Assembly: GCA_900547275.1 (NCBI GenBank) | Contig: URGA01000023.1 | Coordinates: 1-26,197, forward strand | DNA length: 26,197 bases | From: an uncultured Oscillospiraceae bacterium | GTDB taxonomy: Bacteria; Bacillota; Clostridia; Oscillospirales; Acutalibacteraceae | Reading direction: 5' to 3' | Shown: one piece after another, positions 15,930-22,855 of the stretch | Numbering within the stretch: the stretch's first letter is position 1 | How the letters are laid out: each line of letters starts with the position of its first letter | The notes under the pieces: generated by a model | Seen by the model: only the letters and a program-made list of their open reading frames with translations | Databases searched by the model: none | Told to the model about the DNA's origin: nothing | Program-made: the position numbers and the translations under genes

Positions 15930-16790
15930 ATGCGTTATGCACTTGTTACCGGCGCCACAAGCGGCTTAGGCGACCGGATTGCCAGAGCGTTGAGCGAGAA
16001 GGGATGGTATGTCTTCGCCTGCGGCCGCAACGACGAGGCGCTGAGCACAATCGGCGGAACAACTTATGAGCATCCTATCAGTCTTGACGTAACGGATCAG
16101 GACAGTATTGACGAGGCTTTCAGGCAGGTCAGCGAAATAACCGACCATTTGAACGCTATCATCAATTTCTCCGGCGTACAGAAAATGGCATCGCTTATTG
16201 AAGGCGACGTGAAGATCGTTGAGCAGATGCTTAAGGTCAATCTAATGGGAATGATGAGGGTCAACAAGACTTTCTTCCCACTTGTTAAGGAGTGCAACGG
16301 CAGGATAATAAACTGCTCTTCTGAATGCGGCTGGATGACACCCCAGCCTTTCAACGGACCGTACACGCTGTCAAAGTACGCTGTTGAAGCTTACAACGAT
16401 TCTCTCAGACGTGAGTTGATGTTTCTTGATATTCCTGTTATTAAGATACAGCCGGGATCGTTTAAAACGGCTATGCACGGAAGCACACTTAAATCGTTTG
16501 ATGATTTAATTAAAAATACCAAGTACTACAAAGATGTGCTTGAAAAGATGAAAATAATGATGCAGCTTGAGCTGAAAATGGTTAACGACCCTCAGTATCT
16601 TGTTGACGCTGTTATGGACGCTGTGCTTTCGCCTAATCCAAAGCAGAAGTATCGTGTTAAGAATTCACCGCTTCTCGGTGTAGTGGAAACGTTTCATCCG
16701 GTTGTTGTTGACGCCATGTATAAGAAAATGCTGAAATCTAAAACGGTCAGCAAAGTTATGGAAAAAGTGGCCGACAAACTGGCGGAATAA
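15930..16790 (+). CDS. short-chain dehydrogenase/reductase (SDR family)
   Basis: This 286-residue protein has the classical SDR signature. TGATSGLG at residues 8-15 binds the nucleotide. NFSG replaces the usual NNAG structural motif. A serine in the INCSSECG segment and the YTLSK motif complete the catalytic Ser-Tyr-Lys set. It reduces or oxidises an alcohol/ketone group with NAD(P), and the substrate cannot be told from the sequence. The C-terminal 90 residues are longer and more basic than in minimal SDRs and resemble proteins annotated as lipid or sterol type SDRs. The ATG follows a G-rich site (GGGGGG) at good spacing. It is followed by a terminator and probably forms a single-gene unit. 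Confidence 0.9.
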   Translation: MRYALVTGATSGLGDRIARALSEKGWYVFACGRNDEALSTIGGTTYEHPISLDVTDQDSIDEAFRQVSEITDHLNAIINFSGVQKMASLIEGDVKIVEQMLKVNLMGMMRVNKTFFPLVKECNGRIINCSSECGWMTPQPFNGPYTLSKYAVEAYNDSLRRELMFLDIPVIKIQPGSFKTAMHGSTLKSFDDLIKNTKYYKDVLEKMKIMMQLELKMVNDPQYLVDAVMDAVLSPNPKQKYRVKNSPLLGVVETFHPVVVDAMYKKMLKSKTVSKVMEKVADKLAE

Positions 16791-16804
16791 AAGGTACATA
16801 CCGA

Positions 16805-16836
16805 AAACGCCCTGCTTGTTTAGCAGGGCGTTTATT
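16805..16836 (+). terminator. intrinsic terminator after the SDR gene
   Basis: AACGCCCTGCT (16806-16816) pairs perfectly with AGCAGGGCGTT (16822-16832) around the loop TGTTT, followed by a short TTTATT tail. The tail is weak in T, so some read-through is possible. Confidence 0.8.
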
Positions 16837-16844
16837 GATATAAT
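16816..16844 (+). promoter_or_regulatory. promoter of the alpha/beta hydrolase gene, overlapping the terminator
   Basis: TTGTTT (16816-16821) and a perfect TATAAT (16839-16844) are 17 bases apart. The -35 box is in the loop of the preceding terminator hairpin. The start of transcription would be near 16851, just before the AGAGGAG ribosome binding site. Confidence 0.6.
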
Positions 16845-16865
16845 TGGTTAAAGAGGAGTGATTGT

Positions 16866-17819
16866 ATGAATAAAAAAGCCTTGGCTCTTGTTGTTACAGC
16901 CGGCGCCGCCGCTGTAAGCGTTGAAGCGATAACCCTTTACCGCCAGGTTATGGGCAGGGGGGACAGACCCCAGAGCCTGATTGCAAAACTCCTTACAAAA
17001 GAAGATCAGGAAAAAAACAAACAGTCAGACAACTGGCGAAAGCAGTATGTTGACTGGGCTGACGGACAAGTCATGGAAAGATGCACAATAACGTCTGACA
17101 GAGGCGATGTGCTCAGAGGCTATTATTTTCCGCCGGACAAGCCGTCTGATATTATTGTTATCGGCTCCCACGGATTTCATGCTGACCATACCGTTGACCC
17201 GTATACATTTATTAAGCATTACCATGACAGGGGTTGGGGCTTTTTCTGCTGCGACCATGTTGCAAGCGGCGAATCCAGCGGCGATTACGTTGGCTTTGAC
17301 TACTTTGAGAGCAGAGATATGCTTTTGTGGATAGATTATCTAAAATCACGCTTCGGAAGCGATATAAAGCTTATTCTTCACGGCGTTTCCATGGGCGCGT
17401 CAACCGTTTTGCAGCTGGCGGATAAATGCCCGGACTGTGTAAAACTTATAATTTCAGACTGCGCTTACACAGGAGCGCTGGATGAATTTGAGCATGTTGT
17501 TAAAAGTTTTGGAATACGGGCGGCAAAGCCTATCTTATGGGTGTTCAATAAAATGAATATCCACTTCGCAGGTTTTGATTTTAAGGAGACAGACGTTAGA
17601 AACAGCGTTGTCAACGCAAAAGTTCCCATTCTTTTTATCCATGGCGAAGAGGACGATTTTGTGCCTTTGAAAATGGCGCAGGAGCTTTATAAGATATGCG
17701 GTGCTCCGCTGAAGAAAATAAAGACGTTTAAAAATGCTAGCCACGCCGAAAGTCTTATGAAAAACGAAAAAGAATATTTAAAAACGGTGGACGAGTTTAT
17801 AGACGAAAACCTTAAATAA
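16866..17819 (+). CDS. membrane-anchored alpha/beta hydrolase (serine aminopeptidase S33/YqkD-like)
   Basis: This 317-residue protein opens with a short Lys-positive N-terminus and a hydrophobic, Ala-rich stretch (about residues 5-25) that could be a signal anchor. The hydrolase core follows: GSHGF near residue 100 for the oxyanion hole, the nucleophile elbow GVSMG with Ser175, HGEEDDFVP with Asp263 as the likely acid, and ASHAE with His293. This set is typical of clostridial and bacillary hydrolases of the YqkD type, whose substrates are not known. The ATG follows AGAGGAGTGA. It has its own promoter and shares a two-way terminator with the histidine kinase gene that converges on it. Confidence 0.87.
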   Translation: MNKKALALVVTAGAAAVSVEAITLYRQVMGRGDRPQSLIAKLLTKEDQEKNKQSDNWRKQYVDWADGQVMERCTITSDRGDVLRGYYFPPDKPSDIIVIGSHGFHADHTVDPYTFIKHYHDRGWGFFCCDHVASGESSGDYVGFDYFESRDMLLWIDYLKSRFGSDIKLILHGVSMGASTVLQLADKCPDCVKLIISDCAYTGALDEFEHVVKSFGIRAAKPILWVFNKMNIHFAGFDFKETDVRNSVVNAKVPILFIHGEEDDFVPLKMAQELYKICGAPLKKIKTFKNASHAESLMKNEKEYLKTVDEFIDENLK

Positions 17820-17820
17820 A

Positions 17821-17850
17821 AAAGAGCGCTTCTTTGCTGAAGTGCTCTTT
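17821..17850. terminator. bidirectional intrinsic terminator
   Basis: AAAGAGCGCTTC (17821-17832) pairs with GAAGTGCTCTTT (17839-17850), with a single G-T pair and a 6-base loop. It lies between two convergent genes whose stops are 44 bases apart, and gives a T-run in both directions. Confidence 0.85.
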
Positions 17851-17863
17851 CTATTTTGTCTGT

Positions 17864-18874
17864 TTATTCAGGAAAAATAACAGTTATCGTTGTACCTTCG
17901 TTTTCATGGCTGTCGAGAGTAAGAGTTGCGTTGTGGACCTGGGAGATATGCTTTACGATTGCAAGACCCAGTCCCGTTCCGCCTGTTTCCTTGCTTCTGC
18001 TTTTGTCTACCCTGAAGAAACGTTCAAATATTCTTATCTTGTACTTGTCAGGAATTCCTATTCCGGTGTCGGCAACAGATAAAACTCCCTTTCCGTCCTG
18101 CTTTGAAATGGTTACGGTAACGCTTCCGTTTTCTTTGTTGTAACGTATTGCGTTGTCGCAAAGATTGTAAAGCAGTTCTTCAAGAAGGCTTTTGTTTCCT
18201 TTGACATATGTTTCTTCTGCGTTCAGCGCCAGTGTAACGCCTCTGTTGCGGGCGTTTATTTCCAAAGCAGATACGCATTCTTCAGCCAATTCAGCAAGAT
18301 TTACCTCTTCAAAAACGATTTGACCGTCGTTTTCCTCAAGCTGAGAAAGTTTGATAATGTCCTCTGCCAAAGTAACGAGGCGAAGAGCCTGTTTTCGTAT
18401 TGTGTGGGCAAACGGCTTTATGTCCTGCTCCTGAACCATTCCGTTTTCAATCAGCTCAGCGTAGCCGGCGATTGAGGTAAGGGGAGTTTTTAATTCATGG
18501 GAAACGTTGGCGGTAAATTGCTTTTTCTGTTTGTCAAGCTGGTGCTTTTTTTCGTTTTGCTTTTTTATCTTTTCAACAAAAGGCTGAAGCTCCTTGTATG
18601 TCTCAACCTTGTCAATTTCGTCAATGTGTTCTCCAAGCTGTTCGATAGGGTCAATAATTGCCTTGGTTATCGCCAGACTGCAAAGCAGTGAAAGTATAAT
18701 TCCCACTGCCAGAATAATAAGAATGTAAGGCAGTTCTGTTTTAAACATTTCCAGCGAAAAATCAGGCAGATTATTACCCTGCAGAATGGAAACTGCAACA
18801 CTCATCAGTGTTGCAGTAGCAATGACTGAAATTGCGCTGAAAAGAAAGATGCGTGTAAATATCTTCTTTTTCAT
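17864..18874 (-). CDS. sensor histidine kinase, PhoR-like
   Basis: The 336-residue protein has two membrane helices (about residues 11-31 and 49-70) with a short outer loop of about 18 residues, then a linker of the HAMP type and the kinase core. The H-box is SHELKTPLTS with His126 as the phosphorylation site. The N-box is LCDNAIRYN, G1 is DTGIGIP and G2 is GGTGLGLAI. The tiny outer loop means that it probably senses through the membrane or a partner protein, as reported for phosphate sensors that work with PhoU or a transporter. The start lies 5 bases after the response regulator's stop, with GGAGA upstream, so the two are co-transcribed. Phosphate sensing is inferred from the neighbouring cotransporter and Pho box. 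Confidence 0.9.
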   Translation of the reverse strand: MKKKIFTRIFLFSAISVIATATLMSVAVSILQGNNLPDFSLEMFKTELPYILIILAVGIILSLLCSLAITKAIIDPIEQLGEHIDEIDKVETYKELQPFVEKIKKQNEKKHQLDKQKKQFTANVSHELKTPLTSIAGYAELIENGMVQEQDIKPFAHTIRKQALRLVTLAEDIIKLSQLEENDGQIVFEEVNLAELAEECVSALEINARNRGVTLALNAEETYVKGNKSLLEELLYNLCDNAIRYNKENGSVTVTISKQDGKGVLSVADTGIGIPDKYKIRIFERFFRVDKSRSKETGGTGLGLAIVKHISQVHNATLTLDSHENEGTTITVIFPE

Positions 18875-18879
18875 AGCGG

Positions 18880-19554
18880 TCAGTCTCCGATTTTATATCC
18901 GACGTTGCGGATTGTTTTTATTGCTTCGCCTGCTGAGCCCAATTTCTTACGAAGCGACTGAATGTGGACGTCAACAGTGCGGTTGCCGTGTTCAAAATCA
19001 TATCCCCATATTTTTTCCATAAGGGAATCGCGGGTTAAAACAATACCTTTGTTTTTCATTAAATACTTGAGTATTTCGTACTCTTTGTATGTTAATTCAA
19101 TTTCTGTTCCGTCAACCGTAACAATATGGCGGTTTTCGTCAATAGAAATATTGGCGAATGTAAGAGTTTCCTTATGGGTGCGGTCAATTCTTCTGAGCAG
19201 AGCCTTGACGCGGGAGATAAGTTCCATTACTCCGAAAGGCTTTGTTATGTAGTCGTCAGCGCCCAGATCAAGACCTTTTACGGCGTCGATTTCACTTGTT
19301 TTTGCCGTAACCATAATTACAGGCAGTTTGCTGTATTCGGGAGTGCTTCTTATCGTTTTGAGAATGGACAGTCCGTCTTCTCCTGGAAGCATTATATCAA
19401 GGATAACAAGCTCTGGAACCCTGCTTTCCATTTTTGCAAAGAAATCTCTGCCTGTTTCAAATCCTTCTGTTTCAAATCCAGAATTTTTCAGCGCATAACT
19501 TTCAAGTTCGCGGATGCTCGCGTCGTCTTCAACAATATAAACAATATCACTCAT
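18880..19554 (-). CDS. OmpR/PhoB-family response regulator, PhoP-like
   Basis: This 224-residue protein has an N-terminal receiver domain with the acidic pocket VEDD (residues 8-11), the phosphorylated Asp53 in ILDIMLPG, Thr83 and Lys105 (TKPF). The C-terminal winged-helix DNA-binding domain has the RTVDVHIQSLRKKLG recognition helix typical of OmpR/PhoB. The ATG follows GGCGGAGG. It sits between the Na/phosphate cotransporter gene (66 bases upstream) and its kinase. The 11-bp repeats of TTAACA ahead of the cotransporter match the spacing at which PhoP-type regulators bind, so I suggest it is a PhoP/PhoB equivalent. Another ligand for the kinase cannot be excluded. Confidence 0.92.
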   Translation of the reverse strand: MSDIVYIVEDDASIRELESYALKNSGFETEGFETGRDFFAKMESRVPELVILDIMLPGEDGLSILKTIRSTPEYSKLPVIMVTAKTSEIDAVKGLDLGADDYITKPFGVMELISRVKALLRRIDRTHKETLTFANISIDENRHIVTVDGTEIELTYKEYEILKYLMKNKGIVLTRDSLMEKIWGYDFEHGNRTVDVHIQSLRKKLGSAGEAIKTIRNVGYKIGD

Positions 19555-19620
19555 ACTGTAATCCTCCGCCGTTTGCGGTAAGTTTATTATTCTTAACTAC
19601 AGAATACCAGAAAACCTGCG

Positions 19621-21372
19621 TTAACTCAATGCATATTTGTTGAGATAATCCTCAAAGCTGTCCATGAAACGCTTGTTTGACTGGCTCTTAACGCTCTTTA
19701 AGTAGCTGTGGGTCTGGTAACTGCCCTGGGACAGTTCGATAATGCAGACAGCCAGATTTGAGCAGTGGTCGGCGATTCTTTCAAAGCTGTTGATAATATC
19801 GAAGAACAGCATTCCGTTTTCTATTGTGCATTCTCCGGCCTGCAAACGTTTTGTGTGGCGTGCGCGAAGTTCTGCTTTAAGATTGTCTATTACCTGTTCA
19901 AGCGGTTCAATTGTTACCGCCTGATCGATATCGTCGTTGACGAAAGCGTCCGTTGCTTTCGTTATTATCTCCTGAACAGCGCGGCTCATAACTTCAAGTT
20001 CACGGGACGCTTCTTTTGAAAAATGAATATTGTCCTCGTGCATCGTGCGCTTTGTTTTAAGAATGTTTACTGCGTAGTCGCCTATACGCTCAAAATTGCC
20101 TATTGCGTGGGACAGTTTGCTTACTCGCATACTGTCTTCAATATTAAGGCTCATACTGCTGATCTTAACCAAGTATGTTTCAAGTTCATCCTCAAAAGCG
20201 TCAAGTTCTTTTTCGTTTGCTCTAATAGTGTCGTTATCTTTTTTATTGTAAACTCTGATAAATTCAAGAGCCAAAAGCGTGTTCTTCTTAGCCAGTTCAG
20301 CCATTTCGTCTGTGCGCTCTTTACATTTATCAATAGCAAATGAAGGAGAGAGAAGGAAACGCTCTTCAACAAGAGAAGCTTCGTCCTTTTCTTCGTCCTT
20401 GTCGCGGATGATAAGGCAGGAAAGTTTTTCCAGCTGTTTTCCGAAGGGGAAAAGAAGAATTGTTGCGAAAATATTGAAAGCAGAATGGATCATAGCGATA
20501 TTCGCCGGTGTTACTGCTTTTTCCAAAAATTCGAAGTGAATTATTGCGTTGAGACCGTAGAACAATATCATGCCTACGATTACGCCGATAATATTAAATG
20601 CAAGGTGAATAACGGCTGTGCGCTTCGCATTCTTGCTTGTGCCGATACTCGATATCAGAGCCGTTACGCAGGTTCCGATATTCTGGCCGAGAATTATCGG
20701 GAACGCGGAGGCAACGGAAATAGCACCGGTTGCACTCAGCGCCTGGAGAATTCCGACGGAAGCGGAGGAACTCTGGATTATCGCTGTAAGCAGAGTGCCT
20801 GCAAGCACGCCGAGAATGGGGTTTGAAAACATTGTAAGTATTCCGGTAAAACTTTCGGAACTTTCAAGAGGAGCAACAGCGCTGCTCATTGCTTCCATTC
20901 CGTACATAAGAACGGAAAAGCCGAGAAGAATTGAGCCGATGTCTTTCTTCTTTTCGCTCTTGCAGAACATATAAAGAACAATACCGATAAGAGCAAGAAC
21001 CGGTGAGAAAGAACTGGGCTTGAGCAGGCTGATAAAAACATTGTCGCTCTGGATACCTGTTAATGAAAGTATCCAGGATGTAACAGTGGTGCCGATATTG
21101 GCGCCCATGATTATTCCTACAACCTGGGCAAGGGTCATAATGCCTGAGTTAACAAAGCCTACCGCCATTACGGTAACGGCGCTGGATGACTGGATTACAG
21201 CTGTTACGCCTGCGCCCAAAGCAACGCCTTTAATTCGGCTGTTTGTCATTTTTTCAAGGACGGATTCAAATTTACCGCCGCCCATTTTTTCAAGGTTTGC
21301 CCCCATAACGTTCATTCCGAACAAAAAAAGAGCAAGTCCTCCCACAAGACCTAAAAAGTCGAAAATAGTCAT
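19621..21372 (-). CDS. Na/phosphate cotransporter family protein with C-terminal PhoU-like domain
   Basis: The 583-residue protein has two inverted NptA/Na-Pi cotransporter repeats, each with the QSSSA motif (residues 61-65 and 200-204) and a following GxNIGT motif (about 90 and 230). Hydrophobic helices run to about residue 310. From about 345 to 560 there are two PhoU-like three-helix repeats with the metal-binding style motifs ERIGDYA and ERIADHC. The family couples sodium to phosphate movement, and the PhoU part is thought to regulate it. The start ATG follows GGGGTG. It is the first gene of a likely operon with the response regulator and kinase, and its upstream region carries a Pho-box-like array. 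Confidence 0.93.
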   Translation of the reverse strand: MTIFDFLGLVGGLALFLFGMNVMGANLEKMGGGKFESVLEKMTNSRIKGVALGAGVTAVIQSSSAVTVMAVGFVNSGIMTLAQVVGIIMGANIGTTVTSWILSLTGIQSDNVFISLLKPSSFSPVLALIGIVLYMFCKSEKKKDIGSILLGFSVLMYGMEAMSSAVAPLESSESFTGILTMFSNPILGVLAGTLLTAIIQSSSASVGILQALSATGAISVASAFPIILGQNIGTCVTALISSIGTSKNAKRTAVIHLAFNIIGVIVGMILFYGLNAIIHFEFLEKAVTPANIAMIHSAFNIFATILLFPFGKQLEKLSCLIIRDKDEEKDEASLVEERFLLSPSFAIDKCKERTDEMAELAKKNTLLALEFIRVYNKKDNDTIRANEKELDAFEDELETYLVKISSMSLNIEDSMRVSKLSHAIGNFERIGDYAVNILKTKRTMHEDNIHFSKEASRELEVMSRAVQEIITKATDAFVNDDIDQAVTIEPLEQVIDNLKAELRARHTKRLQAGECTIENGMLFFDIINSFERIADHCSNLAVCIIELSQGSYQTHSYLKSVKSQSNKRFMDSFEDYLNKYALS

Positions 21373-21418
21373 AATTACACCCCATTTGTTTTGTTCACTC
21401 CTTAGAATAGAATATCGC

Positions 21419-21457
21419 TGTTAAATTCAAATTCAGCGATTGTTAAGATTATGTTAA
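21419..21457 (-). promoter_or_regulatory. Pho-box-like PhoP binding array upstream of the Na/phosphate cotransporter
   Basis: Reading the minus strand, TTAACA occurs at 21457-21452, 21446-21441 and 21424-21419, with a degenerate TGAATT at 21435-21430. The four sites are exactly 11 bases apart, as TTAACA-N5 repeats. In Bacillus the PhoP box is made of such TT(A/T/C)ACA repeats with about 5-base spacers. A -10-like TATTCT lies just downstream (21414-21409 or 21409-21404), and the gene starts at 21372. Confidence 0.75.
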
Positions 21458-21501
21458 ATAATATTCATAATCTGAGCGCTTTATTATATATCCAAAAAAA
21501 G

Positions 21502-21530
21502 TTGACTAATTAAGACAACTGTGATATATT
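21502..21530 (+). promoter_or_regulatory. sigma-A type promoter of the GntR/ABC operon
   Basis: TTGACT (21502-21507) and TATATT (21525-21530) are 17 bases apart. Transcription would begin near 21537, within the operator at 21534-21558. Confidence 0.8.
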
Positions 21531-21533
21531 CAA

Positions 21534-21558
21534 AGTGTATTAATGTGTGTAGTACACT
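21534..21558. promoter_or_regulatory. YtrA-type GntR operator, AGTGTA-N13-TACACT
   Basis: AGTGTA (21534-21539) and its exact reverse complement TACACT (21553-21558) are separated by 13 bases. This is the arrangement I recall for the Bacillus subtilis YtrA operator. A smaller palindrome GTGTA-G-TACAC lies inside it (21547-21557). It covers the predicted transcription start, so binding would block the polymerase. Confidence 0.75.
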
Positions 21559-21578
21559 ATCGTGAAAGAGGTGACGGA

Positions 21579-21947
21579 ATGTTCAAAATTGACGTAAGAA
21601 GCAGAATGCCGATACATATGCAGCTGCAAAAGCAGATCGTGCGTTATGTTTCGCTGGGAATTCTTGCACCAAACGAGCAGCTTCCGTCGGTGCGTTCAAT
21701 GGCTCAGCAGCTTGGTATTAACCCCAATACTGTGCAAAAGGCTTACAGCGCGCTTGAAATGAACGGTGTAATATACACGGTTGCCAGCAGAGGAGTTTTT
21801 GTTTCTCCTGACAGCGAGCATCTGAATCAGATAAAGAAGATTGCCGGCGAGCAATTCCGCGAGGCTGTTAAGTCTGCTAAAGACACCGGTCTTTCTGAGG
21901 AGAAACTGGTGGAAATAGTGCATGACTTATACAAGAGAGAAGGGTAG
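21579..21947 (+). CDS. GntR family transcriptional regulator, YtrA subfamily
   Basis: The product has 122 residues from the ATG at 21579, chosen because AGAGGTGA lies just upstream; the in-frame ATG at 21543 lies inside the operator. An N-terminal winged helix-turn-helix spans residues about 10-75, with the GntR hallmark LPSVRSMAQQLGINPNTVQKAY and a wing ending GVFVS. The rest is a short helical tail of about 45 residues, not a ligand-binding FCD or UTRA domain, which places it in the YtrA subfamily. These regulators usually repress their own operon of ABC transporter genes. The ABC ATPase starts 5 bases after its stop. Confidence 0.92.
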   Translation: MFKIDVRSRMPIHMQLQKQIVRYVSLGILAPNEQLPSVRSMAQQLGINPNTVQKAYSALEMNGVIYTVASRGVFVSPDSEHLNQIKKIAGEQFREAVKSAKDTGLSEEKLVEIVHDLYKREG

Positions 21948-21952
21948 TTCAG

Positions 21953-22855
21953 ATGATTGAAATTAAGAATTTAACAAAAACTTTCGGCAAGGTAACGGCT
22001 CTTAACAAGCTTAACCTGACTGTCGGCGACGGTTCCGTATTTGGCCTTGTGGGCTCAAACGGCGCAGGAAAATCAACTCTTCTTCGCGTTCTTGCGGGAA
22101 TATACAGACCGGACAGCGGAGATGCGTTTATTGACGGTCAAATCCCGTTTGAAAATATGAATGTTAAAGGGAAGTTAATGTATGTAGCCGATTATCCCTA
22201 TTTTTCATCTACGGCGACTGTAAATAAGCTTGCCGATGTTTACAGAAATATTTATCCGAACTGGAGTGATACCCAGTTCGTTAAACTCCAGAGTATGTTC
22301 CCGATAAACTTCGACGACAAGATCAGCCGAATGAGTAAGGGAATGCAGCGCCAGGCGGCAATAATACTGGGACTTTCAACTATGCCGAAGTGTATTCTCT
22401 TTGACGAGATATTTGACGGTCTTGACCCGGTGATAAGAGAGCTTGTAAAGAAACTGCTTGTTGAATTTGTTGCGGATAACGGAGCAACGGTCATCATCGC
22501 CAGCCACAATCTGCGCGAACTTGAGGATGTATGCGACCATGTGGGGCTTCTGCATAAAGGCGGAACCCTGCTTGAGGATGATATCGACAATCTTAAACTC
22601 GGAATTACACGTATTCAGTTTGCTGTTCAGAACCCCGAGGATTTTGCAAAAATAAAAGATCAGCTTAATATTATCAAGATGAACGTTCAGGGCAGGCTCT
22701 TTATGCTTACTCTGCGCCAGAGCGAAGAAAGCGCTCTTGAAGTTATTTTAAAGCTCAATCCCATGTTTTACGAAGTTTTGGGATTGACCCTTGAAGAGTT
22801 ATTTATCAGTGAAATGGAGGCGGCAGGCTATGACATCAACAATCTTATCAAATAA
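21953..22855 (+). CDS. ABC transporter ATP-binding protein
   Basis: This 300-residue protein has the full ATPase set: Walker A GSNGAGKST (residues 34-42), a signature of the form MSKGMQRQ, Walker B CILFDEIFDGLD, and the switch histidine in IIASHNLRELED. The signature is a variant of the LSGGQ motif, with SKG in the YtrB/EcsA-like manner. The C-terminal 90 residues are an extension common in this class of exporter ATPases. AGAAGGG precedes the ATG. The permease gene begins within its last 26 bases, which points to translational coupling. With the GntR gene it forms a GntR-ATPase-permease operon of the type induced by cell-wall-active antibiotics in Bacillus; the substrate here is unknown. Confidence 0.93.
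   Translation: MIEIKNLTKTFGKVTALNKLNLTVGDGSVFGLVGSNGAGKSTLLRVLAGIYRPDSGDAFIDGQIPFENMNVKGKLMYVADYPYFSSTATVNKLADVYRNIYPNWSDTQFVKLQSMFPINFDDKISRMSKGMQRQAAIILGLSTMPKCILFDEIFDGLDPVIRELVKKLLVEFVADNGATVIIASHNLRELEDVCDHVGLLHKGGTLLEDDIDNLKLGITRIQFAVQNPEDFAKIKDQLNIIKMNVQGRLFMLTLRQSEESALEVILKLNPMFYEVLGLTLEELFISEMEAAGYDINNLIK

Noticed and set aside
21543..21578. ATG at 21543 as the start of the GntR gene
   Set aside because: It lies inside the operator and only a few bases after the predicted transcription start, with no ribosome binding site. The ATG at 21579 has AGAGGTGA just upstream.
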